Shown: positions 33,901-43,740 of the stretch, piece after piece
How the letters are laid out: each line of letters opens with the position of its first letter
How positions within the stretch are numbered: the stretch's first letter is position 1
Assembly (NCBI GenBank): GCA_036245805.1
Contig: BTRK01000003.1
Coordinates: 16,532,464 to 16,596,463, forward strand
Source: Pristionchus mayeri
Lineage: Eukaryota > Nematoda > Chromadorea > Rhabditida > Neodiplogasteridae
Length of the DNA: 64,000 bases
Direction: 5' to 3'
The notes under the pieces: generated by a model
The model's database searches: none
What the model was told of the DNA's origin: nothing
Seen by the model: the letters and a program-made list of their open reading frames with translations, nothing else
Made by a program: the position numbers and the translations under genes

Positions 33901-36810
33901 GTAGAGAAGGAAAAAAACAATTGTATCCTTGGTGTTGTGCGGTGAGTAATGTTTTTCGAAACACTCCATACCATGAATAGAAGCTCCTCCAACTCCTCAC
34001 TGATGAATCCGAGCAGAATGAGGGCGATCGATACGATTGCGATGCCAATTGAAAGAGGGAGAAGAGTGTGAATGGTTAGGATCTGAATGACGATTTTCAG
34101 TAAATGAGGAACCCTCTTTAACACGGATCTCCGTAAAAATGCAGGAACCGATGCGACAAAAAAATTTTTTAGATCAAGGATTTCGCTGTAAACTTTAGAA
34201 CTGACCAAAGTGAGGGCGTGGAGAACGCCTATCCACTTCATTCCTCGAAATTTGCATGTTGAACGGAGTTATGACCTACCGCGTTGGAAGGTTTTTTTTT
34301 TCTCAGTCAGTTTTTGACCTACAGCGAGCGGATTTTTTTCAATCTGTTCGTAATAGAGAAATATACAAATAATTTCTCTTACGCTCCATGCGGAAATGAC
34401 ACAGTTTCATGCAAAAAACCGGTTTTCTCATCATATTATGCTAATTTTCTACCTTTTCTGATCAAAACATCTCGATTTTTATTCTTGATTCGGATTCCCC
34501 ATCCCCGAAATGGGGTACGTGCATAGTTCATTGGTCGTCGTAGGTCGAGGTACATAGCGGCACTCAGTAGGGAGAATTTGAACATCGTGCAATTTTTGAA
34601 TGAAACATGTTTTGGTACGTATCTCCCCTCCAATTTCGCCTCAAATTTCTGAAGAACAGCTAAATACAACTAGTTTTTATTCCGTATCTCGTAAACGGCT
34701 AACTTCAGGGTTTCGTACCCCTGAGTCATATGTTCAAATTCTCCCTACTGCACCTCGACCTACGACGACCAATAAACTATGTACGTACCTCATTTTGGGG
34801 ATGGGGAATCCGAATCAAAAATAAAAATCGAGATGTTTTGATCAGAAAAGGTAGAAAATTAGCATAATATGATGAGAAAACCGGTTTTTTGCATGAAACT
34901 ATGTGAAGACGTCATTTCCGCATGGAGCGTAAGAGAAATTATTTGTATATTTCTCTATTACGAACAGATTGAAAAAAATCCGCTCGCTGTAGGTCAAAAA
35001 CTGACTGAGAAAAAGCCTTCCAACGCGGTAGGTCATAACTCCGTTCAACATGCAAATTTCGAGGAATGATGTGGATAGGCGTTCTCCACGCCCTCACTTT
35101 GGTCAGTTCTAAATTTTACAGCGAAATCCATGATCCGAAAAAAAAATTTGTCGTAGGATGGTCTCATTTTCCTGAATTTTTACAGGAGATCCGTGTTAAG
35201 AAGAAGTTCGAGATTAGATTTCTATCAATTCCGTAGTATCGAAGAAGATCGAGAGATAGGTACGTTTTGAGAAATCACCTTTACAAATACGCTGTGCAAC
35301 GCATGTGTCTTCACGCTCATCGTCTTAGTTGTCATGAGAGCACGTACCACCTGCATAGCTCAGGATTTTTCCATTTGGTTAAATAGATAGTCAAAGGAAC
35401 AAATATACACAGGAAGAACAAGATACAGTGAAATAATACCATTTGATCTATAATGTTCTAAAATTTGAACTACAATACATCATGAATACTTAATATCTCC
35501 AAGTACAACTATCACTAATTCATGCTTACTCGTTGTCTGGTGACCACAAGGAAGATCAACAATATTGGCATCAGCACGAGAAAGTAGACCCATAAAATTG
35601 CTTGCGAAAAATCGTAAATATTTGGGAAACCTGCAAAATAAATTATATTGTAAATTGAATGAGACATATGAGCATGTTTACCATAAAATGGAATTCCAGT
35701 CCAGTCCTTGTTCGGATAGAGTTTCTGCACGGTTCGTAGGAAAGCCGGATCACCGAACAATTCCCGTTTGACTTGATTGTAGCACAGCTTAATTTATATC
35801 TTCGAATCTTTTCACTGGTTATCGATTAACAGTGATGGCAAAACGTATTTCTACGTACCATGTGAATCTGATGTGGAATTACGCATGTTAGCACGATTCC
35901 GTTGAGCGTGAGAGTCCCAAGTGGTGGATGGGTGAGTACACGAAGTCTGAAATAAAGTTCATCAAGCATAGCTATCACAATATTTGTCATGTTGTATTGG
36001 TGCGTAAAGTGTGCGGTCATAATATTCATTATTTCCATCCTTCCAGTTCCTCGTTTTGCATTGGTCAATAAGCAGATGCTTTCCCCCATAGTAAACAATT
36101 ATAATTCTGGTAACAAATGATTTGTTCCTGCCGTGAAAAGAAAGCAATTAACTAGTTGTCTGATAAGTTGTGGGCGGATATTACTTCCATAGTTAAGGTA
36201 TCCGCGCATATGAAAACATAAGATATGATGAATTTCAGATTTTCAGTTTAAAGATTAGGATCACTTGCCTATACCAGAATGAGATGCATTGGATGATCAC
36301 AGCTTGGATGATAAGAGTGGAAAACAAGGAATTGCATAGATTGCACAATTCAACGGAGATCCTTATACAAGGCCCGGCAGGTATGTAGATGAACACAGGC
36401 CAGATGGCCGTAAGTCTAAATATGGTAGGATGATCACCATCAAATGAAAAGCAATCCAATTATATCATAATTGCAGACAATTTCAAGAGATTGTATACCT
36501 TTCCATCGAAATCAGATCAATCGACACGGAGAGTAGATCATTGCTTGCACCCCAGATGAGGAGCACAGAGTAATTCTGGAATAAAGAAACTGTTTGTGAA
36601 TCTTTGCAAGTATTGTTGAATTATACAAATTGAAATGGTCCTTAAAGAAATCTTACTCACTTTGACAGCTTTTGGTGTAGCACGAGTAATTGCTAGAAGC
36701 AGAGTGATTCCAGAGAAGAAACCGAAATTTAGCAGGACCAGATGGAGACAGAGGACGATCATGACCTTGAAGAAGGCAACTAATGAGAAAGGGACAATAT
36801 AGGCAACCAT
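27969..36810 (-). CDS. Srd-like seven-transmembrane chemoreceptor, 10 exons, 340 residues
   Basis: Exons in coding order: 36661-36810, 36499-36575, 36269-36415, 35859-35946, 35682-35787, 35530-35630, 35279-35350, 33972-34082, 28207-28271, 27969-28074. All phases agree and the total is 1023 bases. The start ATG at 36810 precedes TM1 and its loop (AITRATPKAVKNYSVLLIWG). PAGPC near residue 91, then SFWYR, fit the GPC and (F/Y)xYR motifs of nematode Srd-type receptors. Later hydrophobic segments include WVYFLVLMPILLIFLVV and ILTIHTLLPLSIGIAIV; TM7 is FPAVAMPSITIYYMLCYRK, followed by a 34-residue tail. Such receptors act in the membrane of sensory neurons; the ligand is unknown. Intron 3 uses a GCAAGT donor. 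Intron 7 holds element P7 and intron 8 (28272-33971) holds the nested transposons. No stop or frameshift is seen, so it may still be expressed. Confidence 0.82.
28466..28785. mobile_element. hAT-like foldback element with 8-bp target duplication
   Basis: The ends are TGTGCTACACTAC and GTAGTGTAGCACA, and the whole 320 bp is palindromic about 28626. The 8 bases TACTATTA are repeated directly outside (28458-28465 and 28786-28793). The matching arm near 33780 lacks the insertion. An 8-bp duplication fits the hAT superfamily; the ends are not the usual CAGGG type, so the superfamily is inferred. Confidence 0.78.
28983..30464 (-). CDS. LINE ORF2 part: reverse transcriptase
   Basis: The frame of 493 codons contains ITPIPKPGKDS, YRPISIIS, the QHGFRSG block, DFTRAFD, GVPQGSVLGPILFSIYLADL and the catalytic YADD near 29835. 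These are the ordered motifs of a non-LTR reverse transcriptase. The C-terminal end has the usual LPEEIR...FKRRLLNHPL segment. It overlaps the endonuclease frame at 30437-30464 and is out of frame with it, so the original ORF2 is broken once. The first methionine is not a natural start. Confidence 0.93.
   Translation of the reverse strand: MCICSIYPLADIYNLSLISGTVPSAGKHSLITPIPKPGKDSNLPSSYRPISIISPAAKTMEHLIKDHLNSHLSRFNIPPSNQHGFRSGASVITNLLTCQNDWTTSHSKKLTTDVVYIDFTRAFDVVPYPKLIDRLSHYGIHGNLLSWIDSFLSNRTFSVRLPSVTSDPFPILSGVPQGSVLGPILFSIYLADLSRLLSKFHNVSVQCYADDVKLYISYNKSTKSAITSEFQSALDCLFEWTQLNQLSLSASKCSHLRIGSKKSSPRYNINSIQLPLENNVRDLGVQVRSDLKNSCSIRNRAQKATSKLFLLLKALPFNCPTILLPSYKAYVLPLLDFASPFWNPHYLSDIETLEKVQHIFTRQVFYRCFPSPSYPLSLPSYPDRLKLPGLRPLTERRVIGDICMTRMIMTGSTIIPRSSFYVYKPQRDQRDRTSTFGINIELTTSTSRFHSFPVRTSRWYSQLPEEIRTAPNIRVFKRRLLNHPLIAILSHTE
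30437..31783 (-). CDS. LINE ORF2 part: apurinic-like endonuclease and linker
   Basis: The frame of 448 codons starts MTSLSCHYFNIRSVVNKL and contains FLTETWL, the RGGGTCIILRD block, VYRPPS, ISGDFNSDS and SCDHSGISF. These are the metal-binding and catalytic blocks of LINE endonucleases. After about residue 220 it continues as a linker and enters the reverse-transcriptase domain (LSPSCSTGYDGIP) before the frameshift. No internal stops before that point, so the copy is young. Confidence 0.93.
   Translation of the reverse strand: MTSLSCHYFNIRSVVNKLDAFRSFLMATQPDIVFLTETWLSSKTPSSLIIGSLPYTIIRSDRSSRGGGTCIILRDYLSFSTVSLPSTEHEITCIDLFHSSAYIRLCLVYRPPSYSISKTDSLINCLSDIHESSPHPIIISGDFNSDSLCTIPTSADRIFRDFIISANLSHLHMFPTRGVRCIDWVLGNDPTVVSAISAIPPFPSCDHSGISFSLSSPQSPPQPPLIRDFSRIDYPALSNHLLSIDWLSLFRDCPDIDSVYNHFSSTIHSAIDLFVPYRTPRPPSLSYPSHVTRLIKHRDQLFAKIHIPAVRTLFDHCSKKLLFEIDKLTRYSTRKKLARSKDLYRHISSLTKPKLSIPELVSSDNEPVYDSSSKSNLLASEFASHFTLDDGLLPPLSSLPISPSLSLFTLFPHAVYKALRKLSPSCSTGYDGIPQIIFSKCAYALSTP
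31907..32530 (-). CDS. LINE ORF1 protein
   Basis: 207 codons, intact, starting MTKRKFPSPSSALDEML. A helical N-terminal part (about 30-80) is followed by a segment with VVVQGLPES, FRMGERRDNRPRLLKVMF and NVYVRPSMTKAEREA. This resembles the RNA-binding, esterase-free ORF1 of nematode CR1-like LINEs. It precedes ORF2 by 123 bases on the same strand. Confidence 0.8.
   Translation of the reverse strand: MTKRKFPSPSSALDEMLPVSVPDPGELLRSIGRYLDSLSYDEKGSSLALLLGTCAQQMKELMARSTTSIDDAIERDKRIRSVVVQGLPESTATKASERLSDDTARVIDMLDLAELEHRPAAVFRMGERRDNRPRLLKVMFHSRSAQISFLSYSRTVTANFPNVYVRPSMTKAEREAAYQLRVKKRSMIADGKDMMIYGGSLIEKLKQ
33150..33359 (-). pseudogene. HTH_48/F-box-like reading frame of the mariner-ended element
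   Basis: The 69-codon frame reads MRHFIHEQCSSDYKCPI, then SDIVVIAQWFEEQ and SLPYRSVIRKLLEIGTF. The first part fits the helix-turn-helix (HTH_48) of mariner transposases in order: an R-x-x-I-x-E start, then about 30 residues on a WFE. The second has the LP..(V/I)I..(L/I)LE pattern of an F-box. HTH_48 followed by an F-box is known in one nematode F-box protein group. The copy at 42929-43375 conserves IHE..SSD, NIEI, WFE, LPY and the spacing, despite many DNA differences. A further conserved block lies at 32706-32921 (LCELRPK...KYSSIKENL). Stops separate the blocks, so the copy is dead. Confidence 0.5.
33972..34082 (-). other. Receptor exon 8 (TM6), between two transposon-filled introns
   Basis: This 37-codon exon is flanked by an acceptor ending ATTCAG and a GTATGG donor, and keeps phase 0 on both sides. 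It lies only about 40 bases from element P7 and about 100 from the outer palindrome, yet is undamaged. Confidence 0.8.
34122..35195. mobile_element. Palindromic element P7, TTAA-flanked, in receptor intron 7
   Basis: The ends are CACGGATCTCCGTAAAAATG and its reverse complement; TTAA lies at 34118-34121 and 35196-35199. The arms are reverse complements around 34659. It is a close relative of P8 (38419-39798): the frame MMRKPVFCMKLCEDVISAW and following residues are almost identical. That frame is a palindrome by-product, not a gene. Confidence 0.87.
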
Positions 36811-38418
36811 GAACTGAAGGGGGTGACTTCACAAGGAAATCAGAAAACAAAAAAATCGCTCTTCATTCTGCATGCTTTCATCCCACAGGTTGGTCGAGTG
36901 AGAGAGGACGCATAATCAAGAGACTATTTCTTACCAGGCCATCACTAGTAAATTCACGTTGCCATTGCAATAATGCATGTGAAAAAACCAAGCAATCACG
37001 GAAAACGTGTATGGTGAGAGTAATTGCAATGGGAAAATCTTTGGTGAGCAGAGCGGAATGAAAAAAAAATGGAATATGGTAGGTTGTTTGATGAAGCTGT
37101 AAGACCATGCGGTTTTAACAACTAATTGTTTTCGTTTATGAATTCTTGTCTATTCCCAGAACAAGAAATAAAAAAGAACAAGAAATAAAAAAAGAACAAG
37201 AAATAAAAAAATTAGGAGAATGTTCAAAAGAATATTTTCACAGACCGGGTAGGAACGCAGATGTAAATTGCTCTCACAATCAGTAAACAATCTCACGCCG
37301 CAAATCTCAGTGATATCAGGTAAATAATACAATTTTCACACATGACATAAATTTTAATTAAAATTGTTTTCATAAAAGTAAGCATAAAATCTAGTTTAGC
37401 ACGTGTTTGCTTAATTAGAATTATCATGCGATTCTACGCATTCTTTGCAAACTAAATCTATTGATTTCCCGACCCTGTATGCGCCTATTCCAACCTCATT
37501 TGATTTTATCCACCGATACAGATTGTTGCTATTATAGTCACAGCGTTGCACCAACAACATATCACGATATTGTCCCAACAGACTTAACATTGTCTAATAA
37601 GGTAATAATATTCCATTGCTTCGCAGGAAACCTCTCTCAAAGCTCGACATTAATTGAGCCAGTGGGGATTTCGATATCTCATGAAAAATTGTTCACTGCC
37701 CAACTAACGGCTAACGGAAGCAGCGCAAAGCAAAATTTCATTCATGTATTCGAACACTTGTATGACTAGAAAGATTCGACGACGCATTATAGAATAATAT
37801 AATATATGCATATGTGGGAGATTTGGGAGAATATGCAGCGTATCAGGGTTGGTAATGCTTATGCGAAATCGCGAATTCGTAATGGATATGGGGAGGGATG
37901 CAAATTCGCGAACTTCGAACTGCCACCACTAAAGCGTATTTCTTCAAGTGGGCGTGTATTGCAAGAATGTAGCATTCTAGGGATGGTTTAGCAAGAACGA
38001 ACTCTCTTCGTTCTGCCTGCTCTCTCGCATGTTAAATCGGTGAGAAAACACGCAAAAGAATATAATTTCTTCACAAAATTCTGAAAGCGTTGAAATTGAA
38101 GGTGAGTGGATGACAATACAGAACAAATGTGCGGAACAATTTCTTTCCTAGCAACAAAACAACGACAATTGCAACGCTTTCTATTCGCACAGTGACATAT
38201 ATTGAAGCAGGTTTGGAATATTGCGGATTGTGTGAACATTAAGAAGCAGATGTAAAACCATGCGGTTTCACCACAATTAATTGTTATCGCTGTTGTATTC
38301 CCAGAGCAGGAACTCATAACTGCGAACAAGCTGATCAGAGTATATTTTCACACACTGGCGGCTGAGCACAATTACTCAGAAGCTGTAAATTTCTCTACCA
38401 GGCATTAAAACATTTTAA
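36811..38418. other. Upstream region of the receptor with possible older receptor relics
   Basis: A hydrophobic frame at 36935-37108 (minus; FPIAITLTIHVFRDCLVF) ends at a GTAAGA donor. A related stretch (AACAATTAATTGTGG...ACCGCATGG) occurs near 38230-38290. They look like two diverged copies of one 5' segment, but no joinable gene results. A 17-base A-rich tandem repeat lies at 37158-37210. Confidence 0.35.
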
Positions 38419-39798
38419 CACGGATCTCCTGTAAAAATGCAGGAACCGATGCGACAAAAAAATTTTTTAGATCAAGGATTTCGCTGTAAACTTTAGAACT
38501 GACCAAAGTGAGGGCGTGGAGAACGCCTATCCACTTCATTCCTCGAAATTTGCATGTTGAACGGAGTTATGACCTACCGCGTTGGAAGGCCTCTTCTCAG
38601 TCAGTTTTTGTCCTACAGCGAGCGGATTTTTTTCAATCTGTTCGTAATAGAGAAATATACAAATAATTTCTCTTACGCTCCATGCGGAAATGACGTCTTC
38701 ACATAGTTTCATGCAAAAAACCGGTTTTCTCATCATATTATGCTAATTTTCTACCTTTTCTGATCAAAACATCTCGATTTTTATTCTTGATTCGGATTCC
38801 CCATCCCCGAAATGGGGTACGTACATAGTTCATTGGTCGTCGTAGGTCGAGGTACATAGCGGCACTCAGTAGGGAGAATTTGAACATCGTGCAATTTTTG
38901 AATGAAACATGTTTTGGTACGTATCTCCCCTCCAACTTATGCAAATGAAAGAACTTATACCACTTTTGGATAACTCTCCAGTAGGTCTCCAACAATGACT
39001 CAGGGGTACGAAACCCTGAAGTTAGCCGTTTTCGAGATATGGAGTAAAAACCCTTTTCAATGGATCTCACACAGATAATTGCATTTTCTAAGTCCTAGAT
39101 CTTCGTACTGAGTAGCGATGTCTACATCCCCATGTCAAAACAAACGAACTATGAAAATAAGTCATTTCAAGGTGGGGAATCCGAATCAATCATAAAAATC
39201 GAGAAGATACAATATTATAGTGGACTTTTGGGACCATTTCGCCTCAAATTTCTGAAGAACAGCTCAATACAACTAGTTTTTATTCCGTATCTCGTAAACG
39301 GCTAACTTCAGGGTTTCGTACCCCTGAGTCATATGTTCAAATTCTCCCTACTGCACCTCGACCTACGACGACCAATAAACTATGTACGTACCCCATTTTG
39401 GGGATGGGGAATCCGAATCAAAAATAAAAATCGAGATGTTTTGATCAGAAAAGGTAGAAAATTAGCATAATATGATGAGAAAACCGGTTTTTTGCATGAA
39501 ACTATGTGAAGACGTCATTTCCGCATGGAGCGTAAGAGAAATTATTTGTATATTTCTCTATTACGAACAGATTGAAAAAAATCCGCTCGCTGTAGGTCAA
39601 AAACTGACTGAGAAAAGGCCTTCCAACGCGGTAGGTCATAACTCCGTTCAACATGCAAATTTCGAGGAATGATGTGGATAGGCGTTCTCCACGCCCTCAC
39701 TTTGGTCAGTTCTAAATTTTACAGCGAAATCCATGATCCGAAAAAAAAATTTGTCGTAGGATGGTCTCATTTTCCTGCATTTTTACAGGAGATCCGTG
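38419..39798. mobile_element. Palindromic element P8, TTAA-flanked, 1380 bp
   Basis: The ends are CACGGATCTCCTGTAAAAAT and its reverse complement; TTAA lies at 38415-38418 and 39799-39802. It is nearly identical to P7 over the outer arms. It has about 300 extra bases in the centre around ATCTCACACAGATAATTGC. Confidence 0.87.
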
Positions 39799-40600
39799 TT
39801 AACGAGACAAAAAATGTTTGAGCACAACAAAGAATTTCACATGCAGCAAAACCAATACTTGTCAGAAATCGAACGGAAAATCTGGCTCAGCACTCTTATC
39901 CTTTGATCACAACGGGCTGAATTGACATGTTGTCGGTTTTAACCATTTTTCACCATTATATTAATCGTCTTACGTATGCTGTATTGCACTATGCAAGTGC
40001 CTACCTACTGTAGTCGTATCGATAATGCTTCCAAGTCGTATTTGTCACATCGTCACACAACACACTAACAATAAGATGGTGATTATGTTTCACTGATTCT
40101 CAAGAATCCTATCCCAAGTTAAAATACTAATAACACTGTAGGGATGTAAATATTTTATCAATAACACTGTCTCATTATGCCGCTGCGCCGATTACGGTAA
40201 TCGCGTCAAACATTCTTATCACATATCATCTCATGCATGGAAAGGCACACACAAGGCTGGTCGATTTTATACACTGTTTTTGAGCAACTGTCTGGCTCTC
40301 GCTCACTTGCGTGCTCTCTCGCTCCCTCTACCCTATGACAGCGAAGACGGACTCCCTTTCTCCTCTTAGTTTTTTTTTATTAATGGAGCCACTACAAACT
40401 TTCCAATCACATATAATCAGAAACATGCAAAGCCAAGTACAAGGCTAATACATTTAGTACTATTATATAATGGAACCATTTATCATAAGCAAATTTTTCT
40501 GTTCTTTACATTTATTATGCTATCATGACAATTTCTGCTTACAAATATACCGAGTCCGAGAAGTCTGCAATCTCGCTCAGTAATTTTGGTTCCGGTGCTC
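39799..40600. other. Intergenic, nothing recognised
   Basis: AT-rich. A short CTCTCGC-rich block near 40283-40325 belongs to the GA/CT dispersed repeat. No gene can be supported. Confidence 0.35.
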
Positions 40601-40803
40601 TTTTCTCTCTCTCATAAAATTACGTGATCCTCCAGCTCGTCACCACCCTGCAAAGAATCAATAAATAATTAATGATTGTAAGGAGAATAAACAAACACAT
40701 TAATGGTAATCATAATCACATCTACTTCTGTTCTATACAAGCTCAAGCTTCTTCATCCGAAAACAAGTCAGATTTGACTAAAATTTTGTCCTATGGAGGA
40801 GGT

Positions 40804-41219
40804 TTACAATCCTGGAGGAATTCCAGGCGGAAGATTCACCATTGGATCGGGAGAAGTATGAGGAGGACTAGGCGGGAGTATCCGAGCAGAGATTCTTGTA
40901 ATTTGACGAATAGGCTTGTCATGATCCCCCGAGTCCATTGGGACACGCTCAGGGAATAGAACACGATCTGTGCCATTGATAGGAGGCAGATCCACCTCTC
41001 CCTCATAGAAACCCTTGAAGTCGGAAAAAAGGTCGCCACTATGGTTCCTTGTCGGGGAGGAGAGGGGCAGCATGGGAGCTATTCCCCATCTCTCCATTAT
41101 TGAAGGTGGAGGAAGATCTATGCGAGGGTTGTCAGCGCTCTTGGAGCCTTCCCTGGAATTTAATCTTTCCGGTTTTAGAGAACCTCCAATGAAAAATTTC
41201 TGCATGTCTTCTCGCACAT
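40804..41219 (-). CDS. 3' exon of an unrecognised proline-rich protein
   Basis: After the acceptor CTCTTTTTAG the frame is open for 138 codons, from VREDMQKFFIGGSLKPER to PPGIPPGL, then TAA. A GTAAAC donor lies inside its last codon, and a further exon with DELE may follow near 40620. The C-terminal half is rich in proline and serine (ILPPSPPHTSPDPMVNLPPG). A diverged copy at 46699-46830 keeps IGG..K.ER...S.G....NP, which supports this frame against the 135-codon frame on the other strand. No known domain is visible. Upstream exons probably include 41399-41571. Confidence 0.55.
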
Positions 41220-41398
41220 CTAAAAAGAGGTTTAAAGAAGGAGTAACACGAAAAATTAGTTCACTTATCAACTATGTGTATGTAATAGATGCCGGCAGCC
41301 CGATAATGAATCACTTTATCCGAAGTTTTACAGACAGCTCTGAGGCTATTTACATAGGCGCAAAGTTCATTGACAGCACAGGGACGTGGCTAGCTCGT

Positions 41399-41571
41399 TT
41401 AAGTTTCACTTGCTCCACATAATTTTCGCCTCGTTCTTAGGGTAATTTTCCTACAGTTTCCCATTGCGAGCGCAATATCTTCGTGGTGGGACTCCCTAGC
41501 ATCCATCCGTGTTACCCCTTCTTTTAAAAGTACATCTCTAGCGCTCTTTCCATCTTTGAGTATTGATGCCT
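41399..41571 (-). CDS. Exon-like open segment of the same minus-strand gene
   Basis: After an acceptor ending GTATAG the frame reads ASILKDGKSARDVLLKEG, then VTRMDARESHHEDIALAM, and stays open for 57 codons to a TAA. A GTAGG donor occurs at the codon for the first Cys. Composition is coding-like and unlike its AT-rich surroundings. It is duplicated exactly at 44067-44239. I do not recognise the family. Confidence 0.4.
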
Positions 41572-42928
41572 CTATACGTTAAAAATTCTTCTAAAATACA
41601 TGTGCAATCTTTATAATGAATGGGTTGCTGAAGGCGAAATTCTCTCACTCATGAAATCATCTCCTCACCTTCTTTAGTGTTAGATTTGTTACAGTTGTTT
41701 TCAGCGAGTGTGCATGTATAATATATGTCACACGAACATATTATAGATGGTGTAGGCATCTGCGATAGAGTGTTCGAATTAGGTAATAATAGCATTAATT
41801 GAACCAATAATTGGAAATGATACGCAGTCAATGTGTGGGGAGAATGGGCAAATAATGGGTATATGGAATAAGAGCAATTGAGAGGAGACACCATTGGTCA
41901 CGTCTGATCAGCGAGTGGGCTGTAAACCTCTCGTTGAGTGATTTTCTGCCTCTCTCTCTCTATTGCTTTCTCTCTCGCTGACTCTGAAAGTCCTCCCTAT
42001 TTTACGATCTCGTATGTCAGACCCTGGAGGAATTTAGCTATTGCATCGAGAAAAATGGCTGATTTTTAACGGATTATTGCAGCCACGCCAAACATGAATA
42101 ATACATATCAACTCACAAGCACAGCCAAAAAATGCTAGTAACTTTCGAACTCAAAGCATTTGAAAGCCTTCGAATCCGACTATCAAGATGATAATACTCA
42201 TTTGCCATCAGTAAACTTCTTTATTCTATGCATATCATGTGCAGCATGTCATGGTAATTTTTGCTTACCAATTGTACCAGTTCTTGAAATATATGATCTC
42301 CCTCAGTCATTTAGATTTCGGTATTCCGTTTCTTCACCCTCTCTTATTATTACGCAGTCCCTCCAGCTCGTCGTAATCCTGCAACGAATTAATAAATATT
42401 GCCGCTTAGGATAAGGAGGTGAATAAACGAACAGATTAATGGTAACCAAAATCACTACTTCTTCTGCTCTACATGAGCTCAAGTGTCTTAATCTATCAGG
42501 TTGGTCATAAAGTTTTGCGCGATTTTGACTAAAGTGCATTCTGGCATCTACAATCGTTCGTTGTTGTACAATCAACTTAGATCTTTTAGTGGTAGATAGG
42601 GGCTTTTATACTCTATTTAGAGTACACTACCATAGATCTGTCCGATCAAGGAAAATAATAAGGCGATGTACCAAACTTCATGTAGTTGATCAACGACCTG
42701 ACTTTTCAAAGGATTTGCTTTTCTTTTAGAACGGAGATAGGACGCAATCTAAACCACAGTAGTAAAGTATGATGGGAATATATCGTACTGGTGATGTTGA
42801 GACTGACCAGCCACAAAGGGCATATTAGAAATATGCGCGTAATCCGAATGTGGGTTTTAATGGTACTTGTCAAGATAAGTTTTGGAGTACTATATCTATG
42901 CCGTTAATTCACGAGATTTCAATTAATC

Positions 42929-43740
42929 ATGATTGTGAACTACCTTTCCAGTACAACTCATAATTTCCTTTGCGAAATACTGGAACGCTCCATTCACGAA
43001 AATGGTTCTTCGGATTTTAGGTGCACAATTTATAACATCGAAATACACACTTTAGGCTTTTTTGTGCTAGACATGTGGTTTGAAGGGCGGTCAAATCAAA
43101 TCAAATCAAATCAAATTTATTCAAGCATCAGGTCACGGGCCTGTTGAATCATGCAATCGTTCCACTTATCGGGGTATCTTCTGCTTTTGTCGGCCCAGTT
43201 AACTCCCAAGTGGCGCACAAGTTCGTCTCGCCACCTCATTTTGGCGGTACTTAAGGTACTCATTTTGGCGGTACTTTTAAGGGCGGTACTTTCCTGTTAA
43301 AATTAACGAACAACCCTTGCCCTATCACTCACTATTTAGGAATATTGTGGAGGTCCCTACTTTTTCTAGGGTGAGCCGTGCTTGAAGACCCTCCATGTCG
43401 TTTTCTTTGCAAAATAATTGAGATACAAATATCAATTTTTTAGATGAGAAAGGAGAGTGTGTTCTTAAATATTGATATAATAGAGAACCATGAAAGTAGT
43501 GATTACAGCGCCCATAAGTAGAGGTCACCCGCGTCAATCCTCGAAACAGGTGATTTGCTCGAAGAAATCTTATTTTTCTGAGTGCCCGTGTTTCATTGAC
43601 CTCTACGAAGCCCATTTCGAATTCGGCCGGTCTCTCTTTTTTAAACTAGGTAGTGTACGCCTAGTGCTTTTTAATAAACTTTGTGAGTCTCCATCTAAAA
43701 AATTATCTGCGAAGTACAGCAACTTTAAATAAAGCCTTAT
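42929..43740 (+). pseudogene. HTH_48/F-box-like cargo of the mariner-ended element, copy 1
   Basis: Frame 42929-43147 carries SIHENGSSDFRCTIYNIEI and LDMWFEGR. After an RTE insertion at 43092-43278 the frame resumes with NEQPLPYHSLFRNIVE. It then stops, and a downstream block (LCESPSKKLSAKYSNFK) matches 32706-32921 on the other copy. With the RTE piece left out, the HTH and F-box parts are in one frame. Conservation of residues rather than bases between copies suggests past selection on a protein. Now dead. Confidence 0.5.
43092..43278 (-). mobile_element. 5'-truncated RTE-type LINE, 3' end only
   Basis: On the minus strand it encodes the tail of an RTE reverse transcriptase (RWRDELVRHLGVNWADKSRR, then DKWNDCM), followed by AATAAA and four TTTGA units. 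AAGGGCGGT is duplicated on both sides (43083-43091 and 43279-43287). It splits the cargo frame of the mariner-ended element. A 24-base internal repeat lies at its 5' end. Confidence 0.8.

Noticed and set aside
36235..36459. Receptor fragment ending in a stop after FWYRQVILIF, read as a separate C-terminal exon
   Set aside because: The GPC motif and position fit TM2-TM3. A GCAAGT donor after TATAG joins in phase to 35859-35946 and gives one full-length receptor.
34869..39672. 66-codon frame MMRKPVFCMKLCEDVISAW present three times
   Set aside because: It lies in the arms of P7 and P8 and is repeated because of the palindromes.
41015..41422. 135-codon plus-strand frame
   Set aside because: The minus-strand frame has a proper acceptor and a diverged paralogue at 46699-46830 that conserves it.
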